Shown here: one piece after another, positions 34,331-41,958 of the stretch
How positions within the stretch are numbered: position 1 is the stretch's first letter
How the letters are laid out: every line of letters starts with the position of its first letter
Assembly (NCBI GenBank): GCA_037190145.1
Contig: JBBCJU010000005.1
Span: 124,001-188,000 of the forward strand
Origin: 55-13 sp037190145
GTDB taxonomy: Bacteria; Armatimonadota; Fimbriimonadia; Fimbriimonadales; Fimbriimonadaceae
Length of the DNA stretch: 64,000 nt
Reading direction: 5' to 3'
Translations under genes and position numbers: made by a program
Notes under the pieces: model-generated
Told to the model about the DNA's origin: nothing
The model's database searches: none
Seen by the model: only the letters and a program-made list of their open reading frames with translations

Positions 34331-36756
34331 GCCATATTGAAGCGTTCTTCCAAGCCAAAGGCTGGGAACCATTTCCTTTCCAAAGGCAGGTTTGGAAGGC
34401 TTATCGGGACGGGAAGAGTGGGCTGATCCACTCGGCGACGGGGACAGGAAAGACCTTTGCGGCCTGGCTTGGACCGGTTTCCGAAGCACTCGAAAAACCC
34501 GTTACTCCGGGCTTGAAAGTGATGTGGATCACACCCTTGCGTGCCTTATCTGCCGATACTCAGTATTCACTAGAATTTCCGCTGGCTGCATTGGGGCTAG
34601 AGTGGGATGTTCAAACCCGGACGGGCGATACGACGACAACCGAAAAGTCAAAACAAAACAAGCAGCTACCACAAGGCTTGGTGACCACGCCCGAGAGCCT
34701 GAGTTTGCTTTTATCCCGGGAAAATCATAAAGAGCTTTTGGCTGATCTCCAGTGCGTGGTGGTGGATGAATGGCATGAGCTTTTATCGACCAAGCGTGGA
34801 GTTCAGACAGAGCTTTGCTTGGCACGATTGCGGACTTTGTGTCCTGGACTTCGTATCTGGGGTGTCTCGGCGACCCTTGGGAATCAAACTGAAGCGCTTG
34901 AAATCCTTTTAGGTAAAACATTTAATCCGGATAAAATGGAGTTAGTTAAAGGTGACATCCAGAAGGAGATCCTCATTGACTGTTTGCTACCAGATAGCAT
35001 TGAGCGATTCCCATGGGCGGGGCATTTTGGCACCCAGATGATTCCCAAGGTGGTGGAGGCGATTGATGACAGTGAAAGCTGTCTGATCTTTTGCAATACC
35101 CGCGCGATGGCGGAGATTTGGTTTCAGTCGATTCTCAATCTTCGGCCAGATTGGAAAGGGAAGGTAGAGCTTCACCACGGATCCTTGGATCGAGAGTTTC
35201 GAGAAGCAGTAGAGGAAGGCATAAAGCGTGGGATTCTAAGGGCGGTGGTGTGCACCTCTAGCCTGGACCTAGGCGTTGATTTCAGTCCGGTCGATCGGGT
35301 GATCCAAGTTGGTTCTCCCAAAGGTGTAGCCCGCTTGCTTCAAAGAGCGGGACGAAGCGGTCACCGTCCGGGCGCCCCTTCTAGAGTGATCTGTGTGCCA
35401 ACCAATGGGCTTGAGTTAATCGATATATCAGCCGCAAGAACGGCCGCCCAGCAGGGAAGGATTGAGCGAAGGGAAGGAGTCCAACGCCCTCTAGATGTTC
35501 TTGCCCAACACTTGATCACAATTGCGCTCGGCGAAGGATTTCGTGAAGACGAGATGAAAGCGGAGGTGGAGTCTGCCTCAGCTTATCGCAACTTAACCGA
35601 TGCTGAGTGGCAATGGACCATGGACTTTGTAGTTCGGGGTGGATCGGCGTTGCAGGCGTACCCTGAATTCCGAAGAGTTGTATTGCAGCCAGACGGAAGA
35701 TATCGAGTTGAAGACAAACAGATTGCATTGCGGCATCGACTTTCGATTGGCACCATCGTAAGCGAAGCGGCGATGAACGTTCAATATGTTAAGGGCGCCA
35801 AGCTGGGGACGGTTGAAGAATCGTTTATCTCTCGGTTGAAGCCTGGCGACCGATTCATCTTCTCAGGCAAACCTCTTGAGTTCGTGAGGGCACGAGATAT
35901 GACCGCTTACGTGCGTCCAGCATCGAGCCTACGCGGACCGATACCCAGATGGGTGGGCGGGCGACTGCCTCTTTCCAGTGAGTTAGCGCATGCAATTCGA
36001 GAGAAGCTTCACTTTGCTCGTCAGGGCATCTTTGAATCGGATGAGATGCAGATGATTCGTCCATTGCTATCGGTTCAGAATGAGTGGTCGACCATTCCTG
36101 ATGAAGATGAATTCCTTATAGAAAGGATTGAGACTCGGGACGGGCATCACCTATTCTTTTATCCGTTTGAGGGCCGGTTGGTGCATGAGGGATTAGCCGC
36201 CTTATTTGCCTATCGGATTGCAAGACATCGCCCGATTTCCTTCACGATTGCCTGCAACGACTATGGATTTGAACTGCTGGCTCCCGAACCAGCTCCGCTT
36301 GAGGAAGCACTGGAATCTGGATTGCTGAGCACAGAAAATCTAAACCATGACATTCTGGCGAGCCTTAACTCGGTTGAGATGGCGAGGCGGCAGTTTCGGG
36401 AGGTTGCGAGGATTGCGGGTCTTATCTTTCAGGGATACCCGGGTGCGGGTAAATCAACCAAGCAATTTCAAGCTACGGCTAACTTGTATTACGATGTCTT
36501 ACGTCGATATGACCCGGATAATATGCTGCTATTTCAATCTGAACGTGAGGTTCTGGAGAAGCAGTTGGAAAGCTCTCGGATGGGCCAGGCTCTTCACAGG
36601 ATTCAGGAATCAAAGGTCGTGGTTTCAGAACCGGAACGGCCCACCCCACTGGCATTTCCAATACTGGTGGATCGGCTTCGCGACACATTATCAACCGAAT
36701 CCACTGCGGATCGGATTGAGAAGTTAGCGATGCAGCTTGAGCGAGAAGCAGGCTGA
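34315..36756 (+). CDS. lhr: ligase-associated Lhr-type DEAD/DEXH helicase
   Basis: 813 residues (Lhr core length) from ATG 34315, with GGTGGA just upstream; TTG 34327 is also possible. Motifs: Walker A SATGTGKT, DEWH box (VVVDEWHEL), SAT motif (WGVSATLG), and motif VI region LLQRAGRSGHRPG. The WH and Lhr-specific C-terminal domains follow to residue 813. Known homologues are 3'-5' DNA/RNA:DNA helicases. The overlap with the ATP-grasp gene ties it to the repair operon. Confidence 0.94.
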   Translation: MADGLSHIEAFFQAKGWEPFPFQRQVWKAYRDGKSGLIHSATGTGKTFAAWLGPVSEALEKPVTPGLKVMWITPLRALSADTQYSLEFPLAALGLEWDVQTRTGDTTTTEKSKQNKQLPQGLVTTPESLSLLLSRENHKELLADLQCVVVDEWHELLSTKRGVQTELCLARLRTLCPGLRIWGVSATLGNQTEALEILLGKTFNPDKMELVKGDIQKEILIDCLLPDSIERFPWAGHFGTQMIPKVVEAIDDSESCLIFCNTRAMAEIWFQSILNLRPDWKGKVELHHGSLDREFREAVEEGIKRGILRAVVCTSSLDLGVDFSPVDRVIQVGSPKGVARLLQRAGRSGHRPGAPSRVICVPTNGLELIDISAARTAAQQGRIERREGVQRPLDVLAQHLITIALGEGFREDEMKAEVESASAYRNLTDAEWQWTMDFVVRGGSALQAYPEFRRVVLQPDGRYRVEDKQIALRHRLSIGTIVSEAAMNVQYVKGAKLGTVEESFISRLKPGDRFIFSGKPLEFVRARDMTAYVRPASSLRGPIPRWVGGRLPLSSELAHAIREKLHFARQGIFESDEMQMIRPLLSVQNEWSTIPDEDEFLIERIETRDGHHLFFYPFEGRLVHEGLAALFAYRIARHRPISFTIACNDYGFELLAPEPAPLEEALESGLLSTENLNHDILASLNSVEMARRQFREVARIAGLIFQGYPGAGKSTKQFQATANLYYDVLRRYDPDNMLLFQSEREVLEKQLESSRMGQALHRIQESKVVVSEPERPTPLAFPILVDRLRDTLSTESTADRIEKLAMQLEREAG

Positions 36757-36890
36757 AATAAAGACGAAAACCCACTCATACAGAATTTTGTGACGTATCC
36801 TCCGACGATTACAGACTTCTCCAATAAATAAATTCGGTTGTTCTGTGGTAAGTTGATGATGCGCTTACTTGTATACTAACGTCTAGTAAA

Positions 36891-37556
36891 ATGAATCCAG
36901 AGAAAGAGGGAAGTCTGGTCGCGGAAGTAAGTGGAGAGGAGATGATTCTCCTGCCTGATCGAGCTATGTATTGGCCGGCTGAGCGCACCCTTTTTGTGGC
37001 GGACATTCATTTGGGGAAAGGGGCGGCGTTTAGGGCGGGGGCGATTCCGGTGCCTACTGGCGTTACCAAGGGGACTCTTGATCGGCTTTGCGCGGTGGTG
37101 CGAGAAGTTGATCCGGCGCGAATTGTGGTGCTAGGTGACCTATGGCATGCACGTATGGGGCGGACGGAGCGTTGCGAAGCGGAGTTTTTAGAGTGGCGAG
37201 AGCGGCACGCAGAGCGCGATGTATGGCTTGTAGAAGGCAATCACGACATTCGCAGTGGAGATTTGCCAACCTCCCATCATCTTCGAATAGTGAAACCGGG
37301 CATGAAGCTGGGGCCATTTTGTCTGCTACATGAGCCAGAAACGCCATCTGAGGGCTATGGTTTAGCGGGTCACCTGCATCCGGGAGCACGTTTGGTGGGG
37401 CGCGGAGACTCAGGCCTAACAGCGCCTTGTTTTTGGGTGCGGCCAGATTATGCGGTTTTGCCGGCATTTGGCGAGTTCACAGGTACGTCGCGGATTCGGG
37501 CAACAAATGCGGATCGAGTCTATCTGTTGGCGGATGGTCGAGTCATTGAAGTTTGA
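36891..37556 (+). CDS. ligase-associated metallophosphoesterase (PdeM-like)
   Basis: 221 residues, calcineurin-like phosphoesterase. Motifs: VADIHLGKG (metal Asp, His), VVLGDLWHA (GD), VEGNHD (GNHD), and GHLHPG (GHxH). The extra DSGLTAPCFW is typical of this ligase-associated group. It completes the four-protein set exonuclease-ligase-helicase-phosphoesterase; known homologues are assigned phosphodiesterase/phosphatase activity. A 134-nt gap separates it from the helicase. TATACT near 36872 could be a weak -10, so it may have its own promoter. Confidence 0.9.
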   Translation: MNPEKEGSLVAEVSGEEMILLPDRAMYWPAERTLFVADIHLGKGAAFRAGAIPVPTGVTKGTLDRLCAVVREVDPARIVVLGDLWHARMGRTERCEAEFLEWRERHAERDVWLVEGNHDIRSGDLPTSHHLRIVKPGMKLGPFCLLHEPETPSEGYGLAGHLHPGARLVGRGDSGLTAPCFWVRPDYAVLPAFGEFTGTSRIRATNADRVYLLADGRVIEV

Positions 37557-37720
37557 GGGTTGGTTGAAGGCTGCACTTCATTGATTCATGACTTCCCTTA
37601 GTCCATACCAGTTGACTGATAATCATTATTATGAACATATTGAGTCAGGCGGGTTGTTCCCTCTGATAAGGCGGGTGCGTTGTTGGATTCTTTGATGTTG
37701 ATAGATTTCGGCATAAACTG
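37557..37720. other. intergenic with Fur-box-like 15-mer
   Basis: No gene is seen. TGATAAT-C-ATTATTA at 37617-37631 matches the 7-1-7 Fur consensus at 13 of 14 positions, within TTGACT (37612) and CATATT (37636), spaced 18 nt. The neighbours are convergent, so no coding target is evident; see findings. Confidence 0.35.
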
Positions 37721-37814
37721 CGACCCCGGATGGGGTCGGATAGGGTTTGTGGGCAGTCCAGGGGTCTTCGACCACCTGGCTAGTATCTTTGACCACGTTG
37801 TGGTCGCAATTTGA
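37721..37814 (+). repeat. three-hairpin repeat, copy A
   Basis: Copy A of a ~94-nt repeat found also at 38632-38724. Hairpins: CGACCCC/GGGGTCG with loop GGAT; CCAGG-GGTC / GACC-CCTGG; and GACCAC/GTGGTC with loop GTT. In copy B the first stem is identical, but its loop is TTGC and inner bases vary. The copies flank the NERD gene in the same orientation. No transposase is near, so it looks like a REP/MITE-type genome repeat. Confidence 0.85.
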
Positions 37815-37849
37815 TCTGCAGTTCGTGGTTGAGGTTATCAGGTGTCTGC

Positions 37850-38518
37850 TTAGGCAGCTAGTTTTTGAGCCGGTGTTTGCAATGCCTGAGTAAGTTGGCT
37901 CGTGTCACAGTTCCTTACAGGCAGATTTTTGATGTAGTTGAGTAGCTCTTTGCGGCGAATGATGCTTACGGTGGGGTCAGAGATGGTCAATCTAATATGA
38001 TTATTGAAGACAATTGTTCCGTAGCATGGAGCCTTGATCAGCTTTTTAACAGCCCTTAGGTTTTGGTTGAGCTGCCTTGAGAAACTCTTCACCTTCCTCC
38101 AAAATGTCGGAGAAATCTGAATGCTCCAGTGATCGCCTTGGCAACGGACAGGAGTGCTGAGAGCCTTCTGCTCCAAGACAAGGGCACCAAAGGGACCGAT
38201 CAGGACAAAATCAATATCTCCTTGTTTTTCGCCGAGTTGGAGATTCCGAATGAGGCAATATTCGTCACCGAGGGCAGAGAGAACTTTGGCAGTTTCATCT
38301 TCCCCGCTTTGTCCTTGACGAGCATTTCGGGCTGTGTTTAAGCTGGGGATGCACAAGTTAACAGCTAGAGCAAGCAATACGAAACTTGGAATTGCGAAAG
38401 GTTTATAAAGTTGACCAACGAGGACGGCGACCATACCAACCACGGCGTAAATTGCGGATATTTTAAAATGGCGCTTTGCCTTAGCTTTCGCAAATGACGG
38501 GTATTCAATGATCTTCAT
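37850..38518 (-). CDS. NERD-domain membrane protein
   Basis: 222 residues, ATG 38518. Two N-terminal transmembrane helices (ISAIYAVVGMVAVLVGQLY and the next, FVLLALAVNLCIP) are followed by a NERD domain: GEDETAKVLSALGDEYCLIRN, GDIDFVLIGPFGALVLEQKA. NERD is a restriction-endonuclease-like fold; here the usual E-x-K core is represented by LEQK. Its role in DNA metabolism or defence is inference. The gene is bracketed by two copies of a structured repeat and has no partner. Confidence 0.7.
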   Translation of the reverse strand: MKIIEYPSFAKAKAKRHFKISAIYAVVGMVAVLVGQLYKPFAIPSFVLLALAVNLCIPSLNTARNARQGQSGEDETAKVLSALGDEYCLIRNLQLGEKQGDIDFVLIGPFGALVLEQKALSTPVRCQGDHWSIQISPTFWRKVKSFSRQLNQNLRAVKKLIKAPCYGTIVFNNHIRLTISDPTVSIIRRKELLNYIKNLPVRNCDTSQLTQALQTPAQKLAA

Positions 38519-38797
38519 GCTTGAATTGTTGGCAGGCTAAGACATTATCGCCACCTAAAGTAACTTGACATATTACGTAAATGTGAGTGGGTTGTTTATG
38601 GCAGTTGTCGCTTGAGGCGACCGCTAAACTTCGACCCCTTGCGGGGTCGGATGGTGTGGTGGAAAGTCCAGGGGTCTTTGACCACCTGGCTAGTATCTTT
38701 GACCACGTTGTGGTCGAGATTTGATAACCGGGTTGACAGATCTATGGCCTTGGTAATGGCGTCATACATCTGAGAATCCAAAACGTAGGGCCTAGCA
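38519..38797. other. gap holding repeat copy B
   Basis: The 279 nt between NERD and the terminator hold repeat copy B and little else. A 61-codon minus frame (38596-38781) crosses the repeat; its first 18 codons look protein-like, but it has no ribosome site. Confidence 0.5.
38632..38724 (+). repeat. three-hairpin repeat, copy B
   Basis: Second copy, same orientation as 37721-37814 with about 910 nt between equivalent bases. The first hairpin keeps the CGACCCC/GGGGTCG stem but changes its loop to TTGC. The third is identical (GACCAC/GTGGTC). A short further hairpin (GTCGC/GCGAC near 38607-38622) precedes it and is absent in copy A. Confidence 0.85.
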
Positions 38798-38830
38798 AAA
38801 AGAAAAGGCGGGCTGATAGTTCAGTCCGCC
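38798..38830 (-). terminator. intrinsic terminator of the small membrane protein gene
   Basis: A 10-bp stem (GGCGGGCTGA with its complement TCAGTCCGCC, one mismatch) and a 4-nt loop. On the minus strand it is followed by TTTTCTTTTT, a proper terminator 26 nt beyond the small gene's stop. Confidence 0.85.
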
Positions 38831-38855
38831 ACTTCCCTACTTTTTAGCGATCAGC

Positions 38856-39065
38856 CTAGGATGCCAATCTTAGATGAGACAATCTCTCGTCAAGCGCTTC
38901 GGCAGCGTGGTCACAGGCTTTCAATAAGCCATCTACACTGAGAGATTGCTGATGCGCTCGTTTGACAAGTACCGTTGCAACCGCAGCGATACCTACGCCA
39001 GCTAACACAGTGACGAGAGCAGTTGCCGACAGCCCTGTCTTTTTTGCTTCATTCGTCGTTTCCAT
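38856..39065 (-). CDS. small single-helix membrane protein
   Basis: 69 residues, ATG 39065; AGGAG lies about 13 nt upstream, longer than usual. One membrane helix (ALVTVLAGVGIAAVATVLV) followed by an amphipathic helical tail (LLKACDHAAEALDERLSHL). Not recognised. Its own terminator and separate position support a real small gene. Confidence 0.65.
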   Translation of the reverse strand: METTNEAKKTGLSATALVTVLAGVGIAAVATVLVKRAHQQSLSVDGLLKACDHAAEALDERLSHLRLAS

Positions 39066-39252
39066 ATAAATATAAGAACTCCTGCCAATATTCTTGACAC
39101 TTTTTAGATGGTTGAACAGGGTGGGTTTGTTGCGGAAATTTTTACATTTAAGGCTATTGGGAGGATTTCATGTTTCTGAATGAGGACCGAAGCCTAGAAG
39201 GTCTCAGCACACACCGGCAAGATGCTGATTCAACGTTGTAAACTTCCCTCTC

Positions 39253-40611
39253 ATGCTCGATAACTTGACCAAGCGACTCTCTGGAATCTTTGCGGGGCTT
39301 AAGCGTAAAGGACGTCTGACTGAAGATGACGTCAATGAAATGCTTCGCGAGGTTCGGGTGGCACTGCTGGAGGCCGACGTTAACTTCTCGGTTGCCAAGC
39401 AGTTTATGACTTTGGTTAAGGAAAAGGCGGTTGGTGAAGACCTTTATGGAAGCCTAAATGCGGACCAGACGATCATCAAGATTGTCAAAGACACCTTGAT
39501 GGAAATTCTGGGGTCGGAAAATATCCGGTTCAATTTTGGTTCCGCTCCCCCCGCCGTCATTCTCCTTTGCGGCTTGCAAGGTTCCGGTAAGACGACGACC
39601 TGCGCGAAGTTGGCGAAGTGGCTTATTAAGGAAGGCAAGAAGCCGATGTTGGCGGCTTGTGACATCCAACGCCCAGCGGCGATTAAACAACTTGAAGTCC
39701 TGGGTGAACAGATTGGGGTTCCTGTATATGCGAAGACCGATGGAACCAAGCCGGAGCAAATTGCCAAGGAAGCCTTAGATCGCGCCAAGCATTTGATGCT
39801 GGATACCTTGATTGTGGACACCGCAGGGCGATTAACGGTTGATGCCGATCTGATGGATGAACTGAAGCGTGTTCACCAGGTCACCAAACCTACCGAGACG
39901 CTCTTGGTTCTAGATTCCACCACGGGTCAGGAAGCGGTGAATGTTGCCGAAGCATTCCATAAACAAGTTCAGCTAACGGGGGCAATCTTCAGTAAGTTGG
40001 ATGGCGATACCCGAGGTGGAGCGGTTTTAAGCGTGCGGGCCGCGACCGGGGTTCCCGTTCGTTTCATTGGTGTTGGTGAGCAAGTAGATGCACTAGATGC
40101 CTTTGATTCCGATCGAATGGCCGGGCGTATTCTGGGCTTTGGTGACATTCTTGGGATCATTGAGAAAGCCGAACTGGCGATTGACCGAGACGAGGCGGAA
40201 GCTCTGGAGAAGAAAGTTAAAGGTGGAAACCTAGACTTTCATGACATGCTCGCGCAGTTCTCTACGATGCGGAAAATGGCAGGTTCGGGAGGCATCAGAG
40301 GCATCTTGAAGATGCTTCCGGGCGCAGCTAATATCCCTGAAGAAGCCCTCAATGAGATTAATGATGGAAAGGTCAACCGAATAGAGGCGATTATCCTTAG
40401 CATGACGCATAAGGAACGATCAAACCCGGACATTATCAACGGCTCTCGTCGAAAGCGTCTGGCCGCAGGATCTGGAACGACCGTCGAAGAAGTGAATGGC
40501 CTCTTAAAGCAGCTTTATGAGATGCGTCGAGGGATGAAACAGATGGGCAAGATGCAAGAGCGGATGAAAAAGCGCGGCGGGCGTGGGAATCCTTTTGGTA
40601 AGAGGAAGTAA
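39253..40611 (+). CDS. ffh: signal recognition particle protein Ffh
   Basis: 452 residues. N-domain, then the SRP-GTPase: G1 GLQGSGKTTTCAKLA, RPAAIKQLEVLGEQ, G3 DTAGRLTVDADLMDEL, G4 in ILSKLDGDTRGG (TKxD-like SKLD). A methionine-rich M domain (GGIRGILKMLP..., MRRGMKQMGKMQERMKKRGG) follows to the basic end. It binds signal peptides and the SRP RNA to deliver membrane proteins. The SRP RNA gene is not in the window. Followed at 123 nt by rpsP, a common genomic order. Confidence 0.98.
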   Translation: MLDNLTKRLSGIFAGLKRKGRLTEDDVNEMLREVRVALLEADVNFSVAKQFMTLVKEKAVGEDLYGSLNADQTIIKIVKDTLMEILGSENIRFNFGSAPPAVILLCGLQGSGKTTTCAKLAKWLIKEGKKPMLAACDIQRPAAIKQLEVLGEQIGVPVYAKTDGTKPEQIAKEALDRAKHLMLDTLIVDTAGRLTVDADLMDELKRVHQVTKPTETLLVLDSTTGQEAVNVAEAFHKQVQLTGAIFSKLDGDTRGGAVLSVRAATGVPVRFIGVGEQVDALDAFDSDRMAGRILGFGDILGIIEKAELAIDRDEAEALEKKVKGGNLDFHDMLAQFSTMRKMAGSGGIRGILKMLPGAANIPEEALNEINDGKVNRIEAIILSMTHKERSNPDIINGSRRKRLAAGSGTTVEEVNGLLKQLYEMRRGMKQMGKMQERMKKRGGRGNPFGKRK

Positions 40612-40733
40612 CAGGAATCTGTAGGCCCTAGCACAGACTCCACGCAACTTGGGTATAGTAGGCAGTTATCTCGGCCCGCCTGTGCGCCTCACCGTCCTCG
40701 TGACACCGGTGGAAAGAGACCTTTAAGAGAACT

Positions 40734-41141
40734 ATGGTTAAGATTCGACTTCGACGTATTGGCACCAAAGGCCGACCGTTCTATCGTGTAGTGGTGGCTA
40801 AGAGCACCGCCGGCCGCAATGGCGCTTTCGTTGAGACGATTGGCCAGTATGATCCCGTTGTAAAGCCAACTTTGATCAATATCAATAAGGAGCGAGCTCT
40901 TTATTGGTTGCTTCAAGGAGCACAACCAACCGAGACCACCGCAATCCTTTTGAACAAGATCGGTGTATTGGAAGAGTTCTTTGCTCAGCGCCCAGCCAGC
41001 AAGAAGGACTACAAGTTCTTGGATAAGCGAACTGCAGCTATCTCGGTTCCTTCCGTAATCGAAGCTCCAGCTCCTGCGGCAGAAGCTCCGGTAGCTGAAG
41101 AGGCACCCGCTGCTGAAGAAGCAAAGACTGAAGAGGCCTAA
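40734..41141 (+). CDS. rpsP: ribosomal protein bS16 with acidic tail
   Basis: 135 residues. The S16 core is KIRLRRIGTKGRPFYRVVVA, AGRNGAFVETIGQYDPV, YWLLQGAQPTETTAILLNK. A 45-residue C-terminal extension rich in Ala/Glu/Pro (about residues 103-135) is unlike the ~80-90-residue core. AAGAGAAC precedes the ATG as a ribosome site. First gene of the S16-khpA(-rimM) run that often follows ffh. Binds 16S rRNA in the 30S subunit. Confidence 0.97.
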   Translation: MVKIRLRRIGTKGRPFYRVVVAKSTAGRNGAFVETIGQYDPVVKPTLININKERALYWLLQGAQPTETTAILLNKIGVLEEFFAQRPASKKDYKFLDKRTAAISVPSVIEAPAPAAEAPVAEEAPAAEEAKTEEA

Positions 41142-41146
41142 AGACA

Positions 41147-41386
41147 ATGGCATACGACGCTTTTGTTGAGACCGTAGTCAAGTCGGTTGTTGAAAAGCCT
41201 GAGGCAATCGAAATCGAAGAAGAGACAGAGGGCAATGCTCGAACGTTCTACATCACTTGTGATCCAGATGATGTTGGCAAAGTGATTGGCAAGAGTGGTC
41301 GAGTTGTTTCGGCTATTCGATGCGTGGTGAGCGCAGTCGCAGCCAAGTCTCGTGAGAAAGCGTTTGTGAAGGTTAATACTGAGTAG
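41147..41386 (+). CDS. khpA: KhpA, KH-domain RNA-binding protein
   Basis: 79 residues, starting 5 nt after rpsP. Single KH domain: GKVIGKSGRVVSAIR is the GxxG loop, preceded by FYITCDPDDV. KhpA proteins bind RNA and, in some bacteria, partner with KhpB/Jag to control cell division and wall genes. A strong terminator follows directly. Confidence 0.95.
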   Translation: MAYDAFVETVVKSVVEKPEAIEIEEETEGNARTFYITCDPDDVGKVIGKSGRVVSAIRCVVSAVAAKSREKAFVKVNTE

Positions 41387-41408
41387 TCTGATTTTCAACT
41401 ACCCACAG

Positions 41409-41449
41409 GCGGCAGACGGATTTAATCTGTCTGTCGCTTTTTCGTTTTT
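41409..41449 (+). terminator. strong intrinsic terminator just upstream of rimM
   Basis: 13-bp stem (GCGGCAGACGGAT / ATCTGTCTGTCGC, two G-T pairs), 3-nt loop, then TTTTTCGTTTTT. It ends 6 nt before the rimM ATG and would stop most rpsP-khpA transcripts. Confidence 0.93.
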
Positions 41450-41454
41450 GGATT

Positions 41455-41958
41455 ATGCCAATGAGTGAACCACTAAGAGTTGGGCGAATAGTTGCCTCCC
41501 ACGGGCTGAAAGGTCAGGTGAAGGTGGAACTTCACACTGATTTCCCGCAGAGACTAGCAAAGGGGCGTCGGCTGCGCCTAAAAGAGGACTGGGTCACCGT
41601 GGAGGCGTCTCAATTCCAAAAGGATCGTTTACTTATCAAGCTTAGCGGAGTGAACAGCATTGATGAAGCCCAAGCGCTGCAATGGGAATACCTTTATTCG
41701 CCCGCAGACGACAAGCCTGACCTTGAAGATGACGAATTTTTTGTTGAAGACCTGATCGGACTAAAGGTGGTCACCCTATCAGGTGATGAGTTAGGTACCG
41801 TCACAGAAGTGGCCGCATATCCAGCCCAAGATATCTTGATCATTGACGAGCTGATGATTCCGTTTGCTGATCAATTTGTGAAGAGCATCGACTTCGACAA
41901 GGAGCTCATTATCGTCGAACTATTGGAAGGGATGCTACCGGGCGAGGAAGGAGCTTAA
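41455..41958 (+). CDS. rimM: ribosome maturation factor RimM
   Basis: 167 residues; ATG 41455 or 41461. RimM N domain (VGRIVASHGLKGQVKVE) and the PRC-barrel C domain (EFFVEDLIGLKVVTLSGDELG, YPAQDILIIDE, MIPFADQFVKSIDF) are complete. It helps 16S rRNA/S19 assembly. No Shine-Dalgarno is present; the start lies in the tail of a terminator. Its last 24 nt overlap the convergent ATP-grasp gene. Confidence 0.94.
   Translation: MPMSEPLRVGRIVASHGLKGQVKVELHTDFPQRLAKGRRLRLKEDWVTVEASQFQKDRLLIKLSGVNSIDEAQALQWEYLYSPADDKPDLEDDEFFVEDLIGLKVVTLSGDELGTVTEVAAYPAQDILIIDELMIPFADQFVKSIDFDKELIIVELLEGMLPGEEGA

Noticed and set aside
37721..38724. Insertion sequence around the NERD gene
   Set aside because: No transposase and no target-site duplication visible; the flanking repeats are direct, not inverted.
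38596..38781. 61-codon minus-strand frame across repeat copy B
   Set aside because: More than half of it is the repeat itself; a remnant at best.
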